The notes: a model not told the origin generated them from the sequence alone. DNA of 64,000 nt from Epsilonproteobacteria bacterium UBA4036 (GCA_002382325.1 DGAG01000008.1:114461-178460); one strand, 5' to 3'; shown: positions 36,501 through 45,610, numbered from the stretch's first letter. Made by a program: numbers and translations.

Positions 36501-38057
36501 CATATCTTGTGATGGTACTGCAATGGCTCGTCCTGAAGCAGGTAATAAGATGTTCATTGAAGACATCATTAAAATTTTTGCTTCTGCAATGGCTTCTTGG
36601 CTTAATGGCACGTGTACTGCCATTTGATCCCCATCGAAGTCCGCATTAAATGCAGAACATACTAATGGGTGTAATTGAATGGCTTTACCGTCAATTAAAA
36701 CAGGGTGAAATGCTTGAATTGAAAGTTTGTGAAGCGTTGGCGCTCTGTTTAATAAAACAGGGTATTCGTCAACGATTTCACTTAAACATTCCCAAACTTC
36801 ATTGGTTTCTGTTTCAATTAATCTCTTAGCCGATTTTAAAGTAGTCGCATACCCTTTTTCTTCTAATTTTGCCATCAAATGTGGTTTAAATAACTCTAAA
36901 GCCATTTTTTTAGGAATACCACATTGATCCATATTTAAAGAAGGTCCTACAACAATAACCGATCGTCCTGAGAAGTCAACCCTTTTCCCCAGTAAGTTTT
37001 GTCTGAATCGTCCTTGTTTTCCTTTGATAATCTCAGACAATGATTTTAAAGGTCGCTTATTTGCCCCTTTTACTGCATTGGCTGTTTTACCGTTATCAAA
37101 TAAAGCATCTACGGCTTCTTGAAGCATTCTTTTTTCATTTCGAATAATGATTTCAGGTGCATCAAGTTCTGTTAATCGTTTTAGTCGATTATTTCTGTTA
37201 ATAACTCTTCTGTAAAGGTCGTTTACGTCTGAAACTGCGAACTTCCCACCATCAAGTGCAACCAAGGGTCTTAAGTCGGGTGGAAGAACGGGAAGTTGTG
37301 TTAACATCATCCATTCTGGTCTGTTTCCTGAGTTAATAAAGTTTTCAACAATTTTTAATCGCTTAATGATTGTTTTTCTTTTTGCCTCAGATTTTGTACT
37401 GTGCATCTCTTCTTTTAAAAGCGTTAATAACTCAAATAAATCAATGTTTTCTAACAATTCACGAACAACTTCTCCTCCCATTCGTGCCACAAATCCACTG
37501 TGGTCAAAATGTTCAGAAATCGTTCGATACTGCTCTTCATTTAAAATATCGTATTTTAAAACAGGTTTTGTTTTTTCATTATCATAAAAGGCATCTGCTG
37601 GTTCACTTACAATGTATGCTTCATAGTAAAGTACTCTTTCTAAGTCTTTTAATTTAACCCCTAAAAGTGTACCAATTCGTGAAGGAAGTGAGCTTACCAT
37701 CCAAATATGAGCAACAGGAGCAACTAAATCAATGTGTCCCATTCTGTGTCGTCGAACTTTGCTTGAAGTAACTTCAACTCCACATTTTTCACACACGACA
37801 CCTTTGTATCGCATTTTTTTGTATTTACCACAAAGACATTCATAATCTTTAACGGGTCCAAAAATTTTGGCACAAAAAAGACCATCTCTTTCTGGTTTTA
37901 AAGTTCGATAGTTAATGGTTTCAGGTTTTTTAACTTCACCATTTGACCATGAAAGGATTTTTTCAGGACTGGCTAATCGTAATTGAAAAGCAGAAAAATC
38001 TTGTGGTCTTTCTAACTCTTTAATTTCAATTGCTTGTAGAATTTTATTACTGCTCAT
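33537..38057 (-). CDS. rpoC: RNA polymerase beta' subunit
   Basis: The ATG at 38057 (M-S-S-N-K-I-L-Q) overlaps the rpoB end by 11 bp and is preferred over a longer frame starting at 38090, giving 1506 residues. Zinc-binding Cys lie at about 74, 76, 89 and 92, and the catalytic N-A-D-F-D-G-D at about 471-477. It forms the active centre of transcription with rpoB. rpoB and rpoC are separate here, unlike the fused form of Helicobacter and Wolinella. Confidence 0.98.
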   Translation of the reverse strand: MSSNKILQAIEIKELERPQDFSAFQLRLASPEKILSWSNGEVKKPETINYRTLKPERDGLFCAKIFGPVKDYECLCGKYKKMRYKGVVCEKCGVEVTSSKVRRHRMGHIDLVAPVAHIWMVSSLPSRIGTLLGVKLKDLERVLYYEAYIVSEPADAFYDNEKTKPVLKYDILNEEQYRTISEHFDHSGFVARMGGEVVRELLENIDLFELLTLLKEEMHSTKSEAKRKTIIKRLKIVENFINSGNRPEWMMLTQLPVLPPDLRPLVALDGGKFAVSDVNDLYRRVINRNNRLKRLTELDAPEIIIRNEKRMLQEAVDALFDNGKTANAVKGANKRPLKSLSEIIKGKQGRFRQNLLGKRVDFSGRSVIVVGPSLNMDQCGIPKKMALELFKPHLMAKLEEKGYATTLKSAKRLIETETNEVWECLSEIVDEYPVLLNRAPTLHKLSIQAFHPVLIDGKAIQLHPLVCSAFNADFDGDQMAVHVPLSQEAIAEAKILMMSSMNILLPASGRAIAVPSQDMILGIYYLSLAKDGVIGEHKLFTDVNEALIALDSKKVDLHAKIRTKLEDRIIHTTVGRLIIHQILPDFVPVELWNKILKKKDIGVLVDYIYKHGGYKVTPRFLDDLKNLGFKYATNAGISVSIDDIKVPSTKPEHIAKSKKEVIEVQKQFGQGLLTEQERYNKIIDIWTEVNNTLGTEMMSLVESDKDGFNSIYMMADSGARGSAAQIRQLSGMRGLMAKPDGSIIETPIISNFKEGLNVLEYFISTHGARKGLADTALKTANAGYLTRKLIDVSQNVRITIEDCGTHEGIEITDISSGNELIESLEERITGRVIAEDIIDPISNEILFPEGTLITEENAKVVKEAEVKSVVIRTPLTCKVEHGLCSKCYGLNLGEQRKANPGEAVGVIAAQSIGEPGTQLTLRTFHVGGTASATQTERQLRVDKEGFIRYYNIKTYTTKTGTKIVSNRRNAGILLVEPKINAPFKGKVTVETIHEETILTISNDEQTKKYYLRKNDVAKANELAGVSGKIDGKLYLPYATGDIVDANESVVEMIKDGWNVPNRIPFAAELKVEDGAPITSKIVSGAKGIVKYYKLTGDYIERRHDIKAGQKVDEKGFFAVIVDNDDREALRHYVARGSVLELDDNCEVQKDTVISLPQTQEQVVIAEWDPYANPTIAEQAGTVSFEDIIPGVTASEQYDELTGTSKLVVNEYIPSGYKPAILIATNSSNVLRYTLEPKTALNVSDGQKVEVADIIGKTPKATQKSKDITGGLPRVSELFEARRPKNIAVLASFDGVVSFGKPLRNKQRIIVTDEIGGRVEYLVEKSKQILVHDGEFVHAGEALTDGQVASHDILRILGEKALHFFIVSEVQQVYRSQGVNIADKHIEVILSQMLRQVSILDGGDTKFIVGDMVSKKRFKLENERIVKLGGEPAIGEPLLLGITRAAVTSDSIISAASFQETTKVLTEAAISAKLDMLEDLKENVVIGRTIPVGTGLYKDKKVNFTTK

Positions 38058-41000
38058 TATCTTCTTCCACCTCGTCAAAAATTTCAACATCTAATCCAAG
38101 AGCTTTTAACTCTTTGGTTAATACAAAGAATGTTTCAGGAACACCTGATCTTGGAACATTTTCACCATTTGCAATTGCTCTATACGCTCGTGTACGTCCT
38201 TCAACGTCATCCGATTTGGTTGTTAACATCTCTTTAAGCACATTGGTCGCCCCATACGCTTCTAATGCCCAAACTTCCATTTCCCCAAATCGTTGACCTC
38301 CAAATAAGGCTTTCCCACCAACTGGTTGTTGCGTTACTAAAGAGTATGGACCAGTACTTCGTGCGTGAACTTTTTCATCCACTAAGTGGTGAAGTTTTAA
38401 CATATACATGTATCCAACGTTGACACGCTCCTTCATCTTCTCACCCGTTTTTCCATCATACAATACACATTTTCCGTCGGTGTCAATTTTGGCTAACTCA
38501 AATAGTTTTTCAAACTCATACACTTCAACCCCATCAAATACAGGTGTTGCAAATCGAACTCCTTGAGACCAGTCTCTTCCGTACTCAATAAGCTCTTCAT
38601 CGCTTAAGTTTTCCATAAACTTTTTACCGTTCATTAACTTCGCCATATCAGCAATGACAGTCATCTTTTCTCGTAATTGAGCCACAAATTCACTCTGTTT
38701 TGCTTCAAATAACTCTTGAATTTGATCACCCAATCGTTTGCCCACTAAACCTAAGTGAACTTCCATAATTTGCCCAATGTTCATACGACTTGGGACCCCT
38801 AGTGGGTTAAGAATAACGTCAACGGTTGAACCATCTTCTAAGTAAGGCATATCCACTTGAGGAACAATATTAGAAACAATACCTTTGTTTCCATGTCGTC
38901 CTGCCATTTTATCCCCAACTTTAATTTTTCGTTTGGTTGCAATATAGACTTTAACTTGCTTGATTACACCACTTGGCAAAATATCATCATGCTCTAATAC
39001 TTGAAGTTTCTCTTCATGCTCTGTTCGTAGTGCTGATTTTTCTTTGATAAAGTACTCTTTGATTTCGTTGTATTTATTTTCAACATCTCCACCAAAAGAG
39101 GCCACTACTTTTTTAAGAGCAAATCGATTTACTCCTGAAATAACATCAACAGGAATCGTTCCTCCTTTTTTGTAATCAACGCCATCAATCTCAATATCTT
39201 TTTCTAAAACAGCTTTGCTTAAAAGACCATTGATTTTTAAAATCTCTTCACGGTCTAGCATTAAAAGTTTGTCGTGGTGTTTAATATCCAATTCACTTTT
39301 TTCAGATTCAACAGCCAATTTAGCTCGTTCATCTTTTTCATATCCCTTTTTAGTGAATACTTTAACATCAACAACCGTTCCTTCCATAGAAGTTGGGCAG
39401 TAAAGTGACTTGTTTATAACATGACCCGCTTTTTCACCAAAGATAGCTCTTAACAATCTTTCTTCTGGAGTTGGTTTAATTTCACCTTTTGGTGTAACTT
39501 TCCCCACTAAAATCATACCGGGCTTAACAAATGTTCCAACTTTTACGATCCCTGAAGCATCTAAATGAGAAATTGATTCCTCTTTAACCCCTGGTAAATC
39601 TCGAGTAATCTCTTCATTTCCATGTTTAAGTTCTCTTGCTTCTAACTCTTTTTCATAAATATGAACCGAAGTAAACGCATCGTCTTTAATCAATCGTTGA
39701 GATAATACAATCGCATCCTCGTAGTTGTACCCATTCCAAGGCATAAACGCAACCATGGCATTAACACCAACGGCTAATTCCCCTTTATCCATCGATGGAC
39801 CATCGGCAATCACTTGACCTTTTTCAACCACATCCCCTTCTTTTACGGCAATTCTTTGTCCAAAAGAGGTATTGTTATTGGTTCGTACATTTTTATTGAC
39901 ATAATAGTGATCAATAAATGCCCCATTTTCATCTTCACCACGAATATAAATATTTTTGGCATCCGCTTTTTCAACCACACCGCTTCGATCAGCTTTAATG
40001 GCTTCCCACGCATCTCGAGCTACTGTTTTTTCCAATCCTGTTCCAACAATTGGCGCACTTGGTCGCAATAACGGCACGGCTTGTCGCATCATGTTTGATC
40101 CCATTAACGCACGGTTTGCATCATCGTGTTCTAAGAATGGAATTAAAGAAGCTGCAACCCCCATAACCATCTGAGAAGAAATATCAATTAAATCAACTTT
40201 TGCTCTTTCAACCAATAAAATCTCGCCGTCTTGTCGAGCTTCAATTAACGCCTCTACAATTTTTCCATTGGCATCAACTTTTGTTGAACCAGGAGCTATA
40301 ACCAAGCCTTCTTCAAGTGTTGCTGTCATATAAACGATCTCATCGGTTACAACACCATCAACCACTTTTTTATACGGCGCTTCGATAAATCCTAAATCAT
40401 TGACTTTAGAAAAAGTTGATAAGGTATTAATCAAACCAATGTTTTGCCCCTCTGGCGTTTCAACAGGACAGATTCTTCCGTAGTGTGTTGGGTGAACGTC
40501 TCGCACTTCAAATCCAGCTCGCTCTTTTACAAGTCCACCCTCTCCAAGTGCAGAAAGTCTTCGTTTATGCGTTACTTCTGATAACGGATTGGTTTGGTCC
40601 ATAAATTGAGACAACTGTCCTGATGTAAAAAATTCAGTAATGGTTGATGTAATCATTTTAGAGTTGACTAAATCGTGTGGCATTAAATCTTCTAAAGTAC
40701 CACTTAACGTTGTCATTTTATCTCTGATGGCTTTTTGCATTTTAATGAGTCCTGAGTGTAACTCATTGGCTAATAACTCACCAATTGCTCTGATTCTTCT
40801 GTTTCCTAAGTGATCTCGATCATCGATGTGTCCGTGACCTGATTTAACTTTTACAAGGTATTGAACCGTTTTAATAACGTCTTCATACGTTAATGTTGTA
40901 ACATATTCAGGAACATTTACGTCTAACTTGTGGTTCATTTTCATTCTTCCCACTTTGGTTAAATCGTATCTTTCTGGATCAAAGAACAGTTTTTTTACAA

Positions 41001-42198
41001 AATCTTTTGCCGCTTCTTTAGTAACAGGTTCCCCTGGTCTCATAACTTTATAAATTCGAATGGCTGATAAATCATTTTCATCATCAATTTGTTCTGTTTG
41101 TTTTAAAAGTTTTAAGCTTTCAGCATCGGCTTTAAATGCGTTGATAATAGAATCATCGACACCCGTTGCTAAGTCATTGGCAATATCAAATGATTCAAAA
41201 CCTAAATCAAGTAATTTTTTCAATTTTAATTCATCAAGATGAGTTAACGCATCAAATAATACTTCTCCTGATTCAGGATCAAAAATAGCATTGGCAGTAT
41301 ATCTGTCCATTAACAATTCAATGGGATACTCAACTAATTTTAAACCACCCTCAGCTAAAGCGTTGGCTTTTCGAGTAGTGAGTCTTTTTCCTGCTGCTAA
41401 TACTAAGTTACCTTTATCATCTTTTAAATCAAATTCAATTCTTCCTGTAAAATCATCAGGGTTAAATTTCATTAAAAATTTGTTGTTTTTAATTTTGATA
41501 TTTAAAATTGGGTAAAACAACTTGATAATATCTTCTTTAGAGTAACCTAATGCTCTAAATAGAATCGTTACAGGTACTTTTCTTCTTTTGTTGATTCTTA
41601 CATATAAGACATCTTTTGCATCGTATTCAAAGTATAACCATGAACCACGATCGGGGATAATTTGCCCTGTATAAATCAGTTTATTGTGAGAAGTTGCGGA
41701 TTCTTCTTCTTTAAAAATAACACCAGGTGATCGGTGCAATTGGTTAACAACGACTCTTTCAACTCCATTGACAATAAATGAAGTTCGGTCTGTCATTAAT
41801 GGAATTTCTCGAATAAATAAAGATTGTTCTTTCATATCTTTAACACCGATTTTTTCACCGGTTTTTTCATCAAGTTCCCATAATGTCAATCTTACATTAA
41901 TTTTTAAAGGAATAGAATAGGTTAGACCTCTCACCATAGACTCTCGAACATCATATTTAGGCTTACCGACTTCTGTACCTAAATACTCAAGAGTAATTCT
42001 GTTTTGTGCATCATGAATTGGAAACACAGATTTGAAAACTTTTTCAATACCAGAAGTTGTTCTGTCATCTTTTCCTATCATTAAAAAATTGTCGTAACTG
42101 TTTTGTTGTAGCTGTAGTAAATTTGGAATTTCTATCTTTTGTGGATTTTTAGCAAAATCAACTCTGAGTCTATTTCCAGATTTTAAAGAATTTAGCAT
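38047..42198 (-). CDS. rpoB: RNA polymerase beta subunit
   Basis: The ATG at 42198 (M-L-N-S-L-K-S-G) has GAGGT 5 bp upstream. An in-frame ATG at 42210 overlaps that site, so the 1383-residue form is preferred. The rifampicin pocket is visible around S-G-Q-L-S-Q-F-M-D-Q-T-N-P-L and H-K-R-R-L-S-A-L-G. Position 531-equivalent is Ser or its neighbour in the wild-type order, with no sign of classical resistance changes. It follows rplL after a hairpin-containing gap. Confidence 0.98.
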   Translation of the reverse strand: MLNSLKSGNRLRVDFAKNPQKIEIPNLLQLQQNSYDNFLMIGKDDRTTSGIEKVFKSVFPIHDAQNRITLEYLGTEVGKPKYDVRESMVRGLTYSIPLKINVRLTLWELDEKTGEKIGVKDMKEQSLFIREIPLMTDRTSFIVNGVERVVVNQLHRSPGVIFKEEESATSHNKLIYTGQIIPDRGSWLYFEYDAKDVLYVRINKRRKVPVTILFRALGYSKEDIIKLFYPILNIKIKNNKFLMKFNPDDFTGRIEFDLKDDKGNLVLAAGKRLTTRKANALAEGGLKLVEYPIELLMDRYTANAIFDPESGEVLFDALTHLDELKLKKLLDLGFESFDIANDLATGVDDSIINAFKADAESLKLLKQTEQIDDENDLSAIRIYKVMRPGEPVTKEAAKDFVKKLFFDPERYDLTKVGRMKMNHKLDVNVPEYVTTLTYEDVIKTVQYLVKVKSGHGHIDDRDHLGNRRIRAIGELLANELHSGLIKMQKAIRDKMTTLSGTLEDLMPHDLVNSKMITSTITEFFTSGQLSQFMDQTNPLSEVTHKRRLSALGEGGLVKERAGFEVRDVHPTHYGRICPVETPEGQNIGLINTLSTFSKVNDLGFIEAPYKKVVDGVVTDEIVYMTATLEEGLVIAPGSTKVDANGKIVEALIEARQDGEILLVERAKVDLIDISSQMVMGVAASLIPFLEHDDANRALMGSNMMRQAVPLLRPSAPIVGTGLEKTVARDAWEAIKADRSGVVEKADAKNIYIRGEDENGAFIDHYYVNKNVRTNNNTSFGQRIAVKEGDVVEKGQVIADGPSMDKGELAVGVNAMVAFMPWNGYNYEDAIVLSQRLIKDDAFTSVHIYEKELEARELKHGNEEITRDLPGVKEESISHLDASGIVKVGTFVKPGMILVGKVTPKGEIKPTPEERLLRAIFGEKAGHVINKSLYCPTSMEGTVVDVKVFTKKGYEKDERAKLAVESEKSELDIKHHDKLLMLDREEILKINGLLSKAVLEKDIEIDGVDYKKGGTIPVDVISGVNRFALKKVVASFGGDVENKYNEIKEYFIKEKSALRTEHEEKLQVLEHDDILPSGVIKQVKVYIATKRKIKVGDKMAGRHGNKGIVSNIVPQVDMPYLEDGSTVDVILNPLGVPSRMNIGQIMEVHLGLVGKRLGDQIQELFEAKQSEFVAQLREKMTVIADMAKLMNGKKFMENLSDEELIEYGRDWSQGVRFATPVFDGVEVYEFEKLFELAKIDTDGKCVLYDGKTGEKMKERVNVGYMYMLKLHHLVDEKVHARSTGPYSLVTQQPVGGKALFGGQRFGEMEVWALEAYGATNVLKEMLTTKSDDVEGRTRAYRAIANGENVPRSGVPETFFVLTKELKALGLDVEIFDEVEEDNEQ

Positions 42199-42324
42199 TG
42201 TTAACCTCATATAAATTAATTAAGATTACTTTTTATTTAAAAGCGCAAAAAGCACCTTTAAAGGATAGGGTTAGAATTTTGCAGTAAATTCTCACCTTAA
42301 CCTTTAAAGATGCTAACGAAAAAT

Positions 42325-42345
42325 GCGAAGCCATAGGGGCTTCGC
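42325..42345 (-). terminator. Attenuator-like hairpin between rplL and rpoB
   Basis: GCGAAGCC and GGCTTCGC pair around a 5-base loop. On the minus strand a run of five T follows. A partial terminator in this position is known in E. coli and sets the ratio of ribosomal protein to polymerase transcripts. The same role is inferred here. Confidence 0.75.
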
Positions 42346-42362
42346 TATTTATAAGAAATTAA

Positions 42363-42734
42363 TTATTTAATTTCTACTTTTGCTCCAGCAGCTTCTAATG
42401 CAGCTTTTGCAGCTTCTGCATCTTCTTTAGAAATACCTTCTTTAATTGTTGAAGGAGTCTCTTCTGCAGCAGTTTTTGCTTCTTTTAATCCAAGACCAGT
42501 TAATGCTCTAATTTCTTTGATAACATTAATTTTTTTGTCTCCTGAATCGATGATAACAACATCAAATTCAGTTTTTTCTTCAGCCGCTTCAACCGCAGCA
42601 ACAGCTCCACCAGCAACCGCAACAGGTTGTGCAGATACACCAAATTTTTCTTCAAATTCTTTTACTAACTCTGATAATTCTAATACAGATAATCCAGAGA
42701 TAAATTCTAATACGTCTTCTTTAGAAATTGCCAT
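42363..42734 (-). CDS. rplL: 50S ribosomal protein L7/L12
   Basis: The protein has 123 residues. The N-terminal dimerisation helices (V-L-E-F-I-S-G-L-S-V-L-E-L-S-E-L), an Ala/Val/Gly hinge (about 37-52) and the C-terminal domain (K-I-N-V-I-K-E-I-R, G-L-G-L-K-E-A-K) are all present. It forms the ribosomal stalk that recruits translational GTPases. Confidence 0.98.
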   Translation of the reverse strand: MAISKEDVLEFISGLSVLELSELVKEFEEKFGVSAQPVAVAGGAVAAVEAAEEKTEFDVVIIDSGDKKINVIKEIRALTGLGLKEAKTAAEETPSTIKEGISKEDAEAAKAALEAAGAKVEIK

Positions 42735-42774
42735 TTTCTTTCCTTATAATTTTTGTTTTTAATTTATACAGCAA

Positions 42775-43260
42775 TTATGCTGCTTCTTCTTTTTTTCTTC
42801 TAAGAGCATCAAGCCCAATAGTAAAGTTTCGAACAGGTCCCATCCATACAGAAGCAAGCATACCAAGAAGCTCTTCTTTAGACGGTAATTTAGCAAATGC
42901 GTTAACAGTATCAACGTTTGCAATTTTACCTTCAATAATACCTGATTTAATTGCAAATTTTTCTTTGTTATCTGAAGCAAATTTATCCGCTACTTTACAC
43001 GCAGAGATTTGATCTTCTGACCATAAGAAAATGTTTGTACCAGCCAATTCAACGTCACCCAGTTCAGCGTTTCTTGCAGCAACTGTTACTAATGTATTTT
43101 TTGCTACTTGAACTTTTGTTCCATTTGCACGTGCGTCTTTTCTTAATACTTCTAACTCTTTATGAGTTAATCCTTTATAATCACAAACTACAATAGCTTG
43201 AGAGACTTTAAATTCAGCAGTTAAAAAATCAACGATTTCTGTTTTTTGTTGTTTAGTCAT
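42775..43260 (-). CDS. rplJ: 50S ribosomal protein L10
   Basis: The ATG at 43260 (M-T-K-Q-Q-K-T-E) has GGAGG 8 bp upstream. A longer frame from 43284 begins inside the leader and is rejected. The protein has 161 residues and forms the base of the stalk for L7/L12. It lies 40 bp before rplL. Its expression is probably autoregulated through the upstream leader. Confidence 0.97.
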   Translation of the reverse strand: MTKQQKTEIVDFLTAEFKVSQAIVVCDYKGLTHKELEVLRKDARANGTKVQVAKNTLVTVAARNAELGDVELAGTNIFLWSEDQISACKVADKFASDNKEKFAIKSGIIEGKIANVDTVNAFAKLPSKEELLGMLASVWMGPVRNFTIGLDALRRKKEEAA

Positions 43261-43358
43261 TTTAGTTTCCTCCTTCCAAAACATCCAACTTCGGCGGGTC
43301 TTACTAGAAACGAAGGAAGTTTCTAACCAGCTGTCTTCAGTTTTAAATCAGTGTTTTG
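43261..43358 (-). promoter_or_regulatory. Likely L10 leader (autoregulatory mRNA structure)
   Basis: The stretch before rplJ has the position and size of the L10 leader, where the L10-L7/L12 complex binds its own mRNA. A GTTTCTAG / GAAAC pair and a G-rich segment next to the ribosome binding site are visible. The exact fold was not computed. Confidence 0.55.
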
Positions 43359-43427
43359 AATAACACTCAAAGATGAAGACAATGTCTTAATCTTTGAATG
43401 TTATTAAATAAGGGAGAACCCTTATTT
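43359..43427 (-). repeat. Two consecutive hairpins between rplA and rplJ
   Basis: The first, AAATAAGGG and CCCTTATTT (43406-43427), starts 2 bp after the rplA stop. The second pairs 43359-43374 with 43390-43405, 16 bp with one G-T pair, and has an inner GAC/GTC. Read on the minus strand they precede the L10 leader. They may separate rplKA from rplJL expression. Confidence 0.65.
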
Positions 43428-43429
43428 AA

Positions 43430-44134
43430 TTAGTTTTTCATATCCATTAATTCCATAACATCAATGTTCACTGAAGGAGACATTGTTAAAGAAATGGCAG
43501 CATTTTTAATGTATCGACCTTTTGCAGTTGATGGTTTTGCTTTATTAATAGCAGCAACAAATGCTTTTAAGTTTTCTAAAATTGCTTCGCTTGAAAAAGA
43601 TACTTTTCCAATTCCTGCTTGCATATTTCCTTTTTTATCAACTCTATATGTTACTTTTCCACCTTTAGCATCTTCAACTGCTTTTGCTACATCCATTGTA
43701 ACTGTTCCCGTTTTAGGGTTAGGCATTAAACCTTTTGGCCCAAGGATTCGTCCTACTTTACCAACAATTCCCATACAATCAGGTGTTGCAATTAACACGT
43801 CAAAATTGATGTTTCCTGCTTGGATTTGTTCTGCTAAATCATCATTACCAACAACATCCGCACCGGCTGCTTTTGCTTCGTCTAGTTTTACACCTTTAGC
43901 AAATACTGCAACTCGTACTGTTTTACCTGTACCGTTTGGAAGAACAACTGCTCCTCTGATCATTTGGTCAGCATGTCTTGGATCAACATTTAAATTTAAT
44001 GCAATTTCAACGCTTTCGTCAAATTTTGCTGAATTTAATTCTTTAACTTTATCACACGCTTCAGCAGCTGAATAATTTTTTGCTGCATCCACTTTTTCTA
44101 ATAGTGCTTTATATCTTTTTGAAACTTTTGCCAT
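43430..44134 (-). CDS. rplA: 50S ribosomal protein L1
   Basis: The protein has 234 residues. L1 signatures: V-E-I-A-L-N-L-N-V-D-P-R-H-A-D-Q, R-G-A-V-V-L-P-N-G-T-G-K, G-R-I-L-G-P-K-G-L-M-P-N-P-K-T-G-T-V. It binds 23S rRNA at the L1 stalk and in many bacteria represses the rplK-rplA mRNA. It follows rplK by 65 bp. Confidence 0.98.
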   Translation of the reverse strand: MAKVSKRYKALLEKVDAAKNYSAAEACDKVKELNSAKFDESVEIALNLNVDPRHADQMIRGAVVLPNGTGKTVRVAVFAKGVKLDEAKAAGADVVGNDDLAEQIQAGNINFDVLIATPDCMGIVGKVGRILGPKGLMPNPKTGTVTMDVAKAVEDAKGGKVTYRVDKKGNMQAGIGKVSFSSEAILENLKAFVAAINKAKPSTAKGRYIKNAAISLTMSPSVNIDVMELMDMKN

Positions 44135-44199
44135 TTTTCTCTCCGCAATTTATTTTTTTTGCTACCGCCTATTGAAAGCCTGGTGGTGAGGCTATATCA

Positions 44200-44625
44200 T
44201 TATGCTTCTACGTCAATACCAATTGAACGAGCAGAACCTTCAACAATTTTTGCTGCTTTTTCTTTATCGTCTGTATTTAAGTCAGCGATTTTCATATTAA
44301 CAATTTCCATAACTTGGTCTTTTGTTAATTTTCCTACTTTATTTTTTGCAGGATTATCACTTCCTTTTTTAACGCCAGAGATTTTTTTAATTAAATCTGT
44401 CATTGGAGGTTGTTTTAATACAAAAGTAAAGCTTTTGTCTTGATAGATTGTGATTTCAACTGGGATTTTAAATCCAGCCTTATCTTTTGTTCTTTCATTA
44501 AATGCTTTACAGAATTCCATAATATTAACACCTCTTTGTCCTAAAGCAGGACCTACAGGTGGTGATGGATTTGCTGCACCAGCAGGGATTTGCAATTTTA
44601 ACTTACCAGTTACTTTTTTAGCCAT
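44200..44625 (-). CDS. rplK: 50S ribosomal protein L11
   Basis: The protein has 141 residues. It carries K-L-K-L-Q-I-P-A-G-A-A-N-P-S-P-P-V-G-P-A-L-G-Q-R-G and the C-terminal R-S-I-G-I-D-V. It binds the GTPase-associated centre of 23S rRNA. AAGGA precedes the ATG. A long hairpin lies between it and nusG. Confidence 0.98.
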   Translation of the reverse strand: MAKKVTGKLKLQIPAGAANPSPPVGPALGQRGVNIMEFCKAFNERTKDKAGFKIPVEITIYQDKSFTFVLKQPPMTDLIKKISGVKKGSDNPAKNKVGKLTKDQVMEIVNMKIADLNTDDKEKAAKIVEGSARSIGIDVEA

Positions 44626-44663
44626 CTTCTTTCCTTTTTAAATTTTATTGTTGTTAATGATTT

Positions 44664-44715
44664 AGACATTAGGCAAAAAAACTCTATGGAAGCGAAGTTT
44701 CTTTGCCTAATGTCT
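44664..44715 (-). repeat. Long hairpin between nusG and rplK
   Basis: AGACATTAGGCAAA (44664-44677) and TTTGCCTAATGTCT (44702-44715) are perfect 14-bp arms. The 24-base loop has an inner AAACT/AGTTT pair. It fills most of the 102-bp gap. The position suggests attenuation or an RNase III processing site ahead of rplKA. Confidence 0.7.
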
Positions 44716-44727
44716 ATGATAATCAGT

Positions 44728-45255
44728 TTATACGACTCGTTCTACTTGAGTGTATGAAATTTCAACAGGCGTATTTCGACCAAAAATTGAAACATTTAAT
44801 TTTAATAATCCCGAAGACATTTCAAAATCTTCAACGATTCCATTAAAGTTTGCAAATGGTCCCTCTTTGATTCGTACCATTTCACCTTCGTCAAATGAAA
44901 CTTTAGGTTTAGCAGCAGCTCTGTTTTGAACCTTATCTAAAATCGCATCGATATCTTTTTTAGATAAAGGAGTTGGTTTTTTTGATTCACCGATAAATCG
45001 TCCTACTTTAGGCATGGATTGAATTCTATGCCAAAGTGCTGTATCTAAATCAATTTTTGCAAAAGCATAAGCAGGATAAAGAGGTTTTTCAACGATATTC
45101 TTTTTCCCTTTTTTTATCTCAATTAAATCTTCAGTTGGAACTAAAACTTCAGCGATTCTGTCATTTTTCATTTCATCCGCTAATTTCTCAAGCGCTCGTT
45201 TTACTGTTAATTCGCTTCCTGAGTGAGTTTGAATTGCATACCATTGATGTGCCAT
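44728..45255 (-). CDS. nusG: Transcription termination/antitermination factor NusG
   Basis: The protein has 175 residues. The NGN domain begins Q-W-Y-A-I-Q-T-H-S-G-S-E, and the KOW domain near the end has G-E-M-V-R-I-K-E-G-P-F-A-N-F-N-G. It links RNA polymerase to Rho and to the leading ribosome. It lies 9 bp after secE. Confidence 0.98.
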   Translation of the reverse strand: MAHQWYAIQTHSGSELTVKRALEKLADEMKNDRIAEVLVPTEDLIEIKKGKKNIVEKPLYPAYAFAKIDLDTALWHRIQSMPKVGRFIGESKKPTPLSKKDIDAILDKVQNRAAAKPKVSFDEGEMVRIKEGPFANFNGIVEDFEMSSGLLKLNVSIFGRNTPVEISYTQVERVV

Positions 45256-45264
45256 AAAATTTCC

Positions 45265-45447
45265 TTAGTTCATTATAGAAGATAGACTTACTGACATAAT
45301 CGCATCAATAAGCGCTAAAAACAAAGTGATCACTGTTACCACAATAAATACCGAAATATATGCACTTCTAACTTGTTCTTTAATTGGAAAAATTACTTTC
45401 AACAACTCTTCTTTACAAGTTTTATAATATGATTTAAATTTATTCAC
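45265..45447 (-). CDS. secE: Preprotein translocase subunit SecE
   Basis: A GTG start at 45447 has GGAG 6 bp upstream. An in-frame TTG at 45459 overlaps that site, so the 60-residue form is preferred. One membrane segment (about 30-52) and the preceding E-E-L-L-K-V-I-F-P amphipathic helix fit single-span SecE. It clamps SecY in the translocase. Confidence 0.95.
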   Translation of the reverse strand: MNKFKSYYKTCKEELLKVIFPIKEQVRSAYISVFIVVTVITLFLALIDAIMSVSLSSIMN

Positions 45448-45523
45448 AATTAACTCCAAGTTATTTAGCTTTATTAAATTCTTTTTAATAAGATTTGAAA
45501 AAAACCCTATTAAAAAGAATAAG

Positions 45524-45599
45524 TGGCAGGCCAGGAGGGACTCGAACCCACAACCATCGGATTTGGAATCCGGCGCTCTACCATTGGAGCTACTGACCT
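45524..45599 (-). tRNA. tRNA-Trp (CCA)
   Basis: The 76-base cloverleaf includes an encoded CCA end. The anticodon loop ATTCCAAAT reads CCA. It lies between rpmG and secE, its usual place in this operon. Confidence 0.96.
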
Positions 45600-45610
45600 A
45601 TTTGTAGTTT

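Noticed and set aside
38047..38090. rpoB-rpoC fusion
   Set aside because: rpoB has its own stop and rpoC starts in another frame with an 11-bp overlap, so the genes are separate.
43464..44075. A 203-codon plus-strand frame opposite rplA
   Set aside because: It lies wholly opposite rplA, has no ribosome binding site and shows no recognisable motif.
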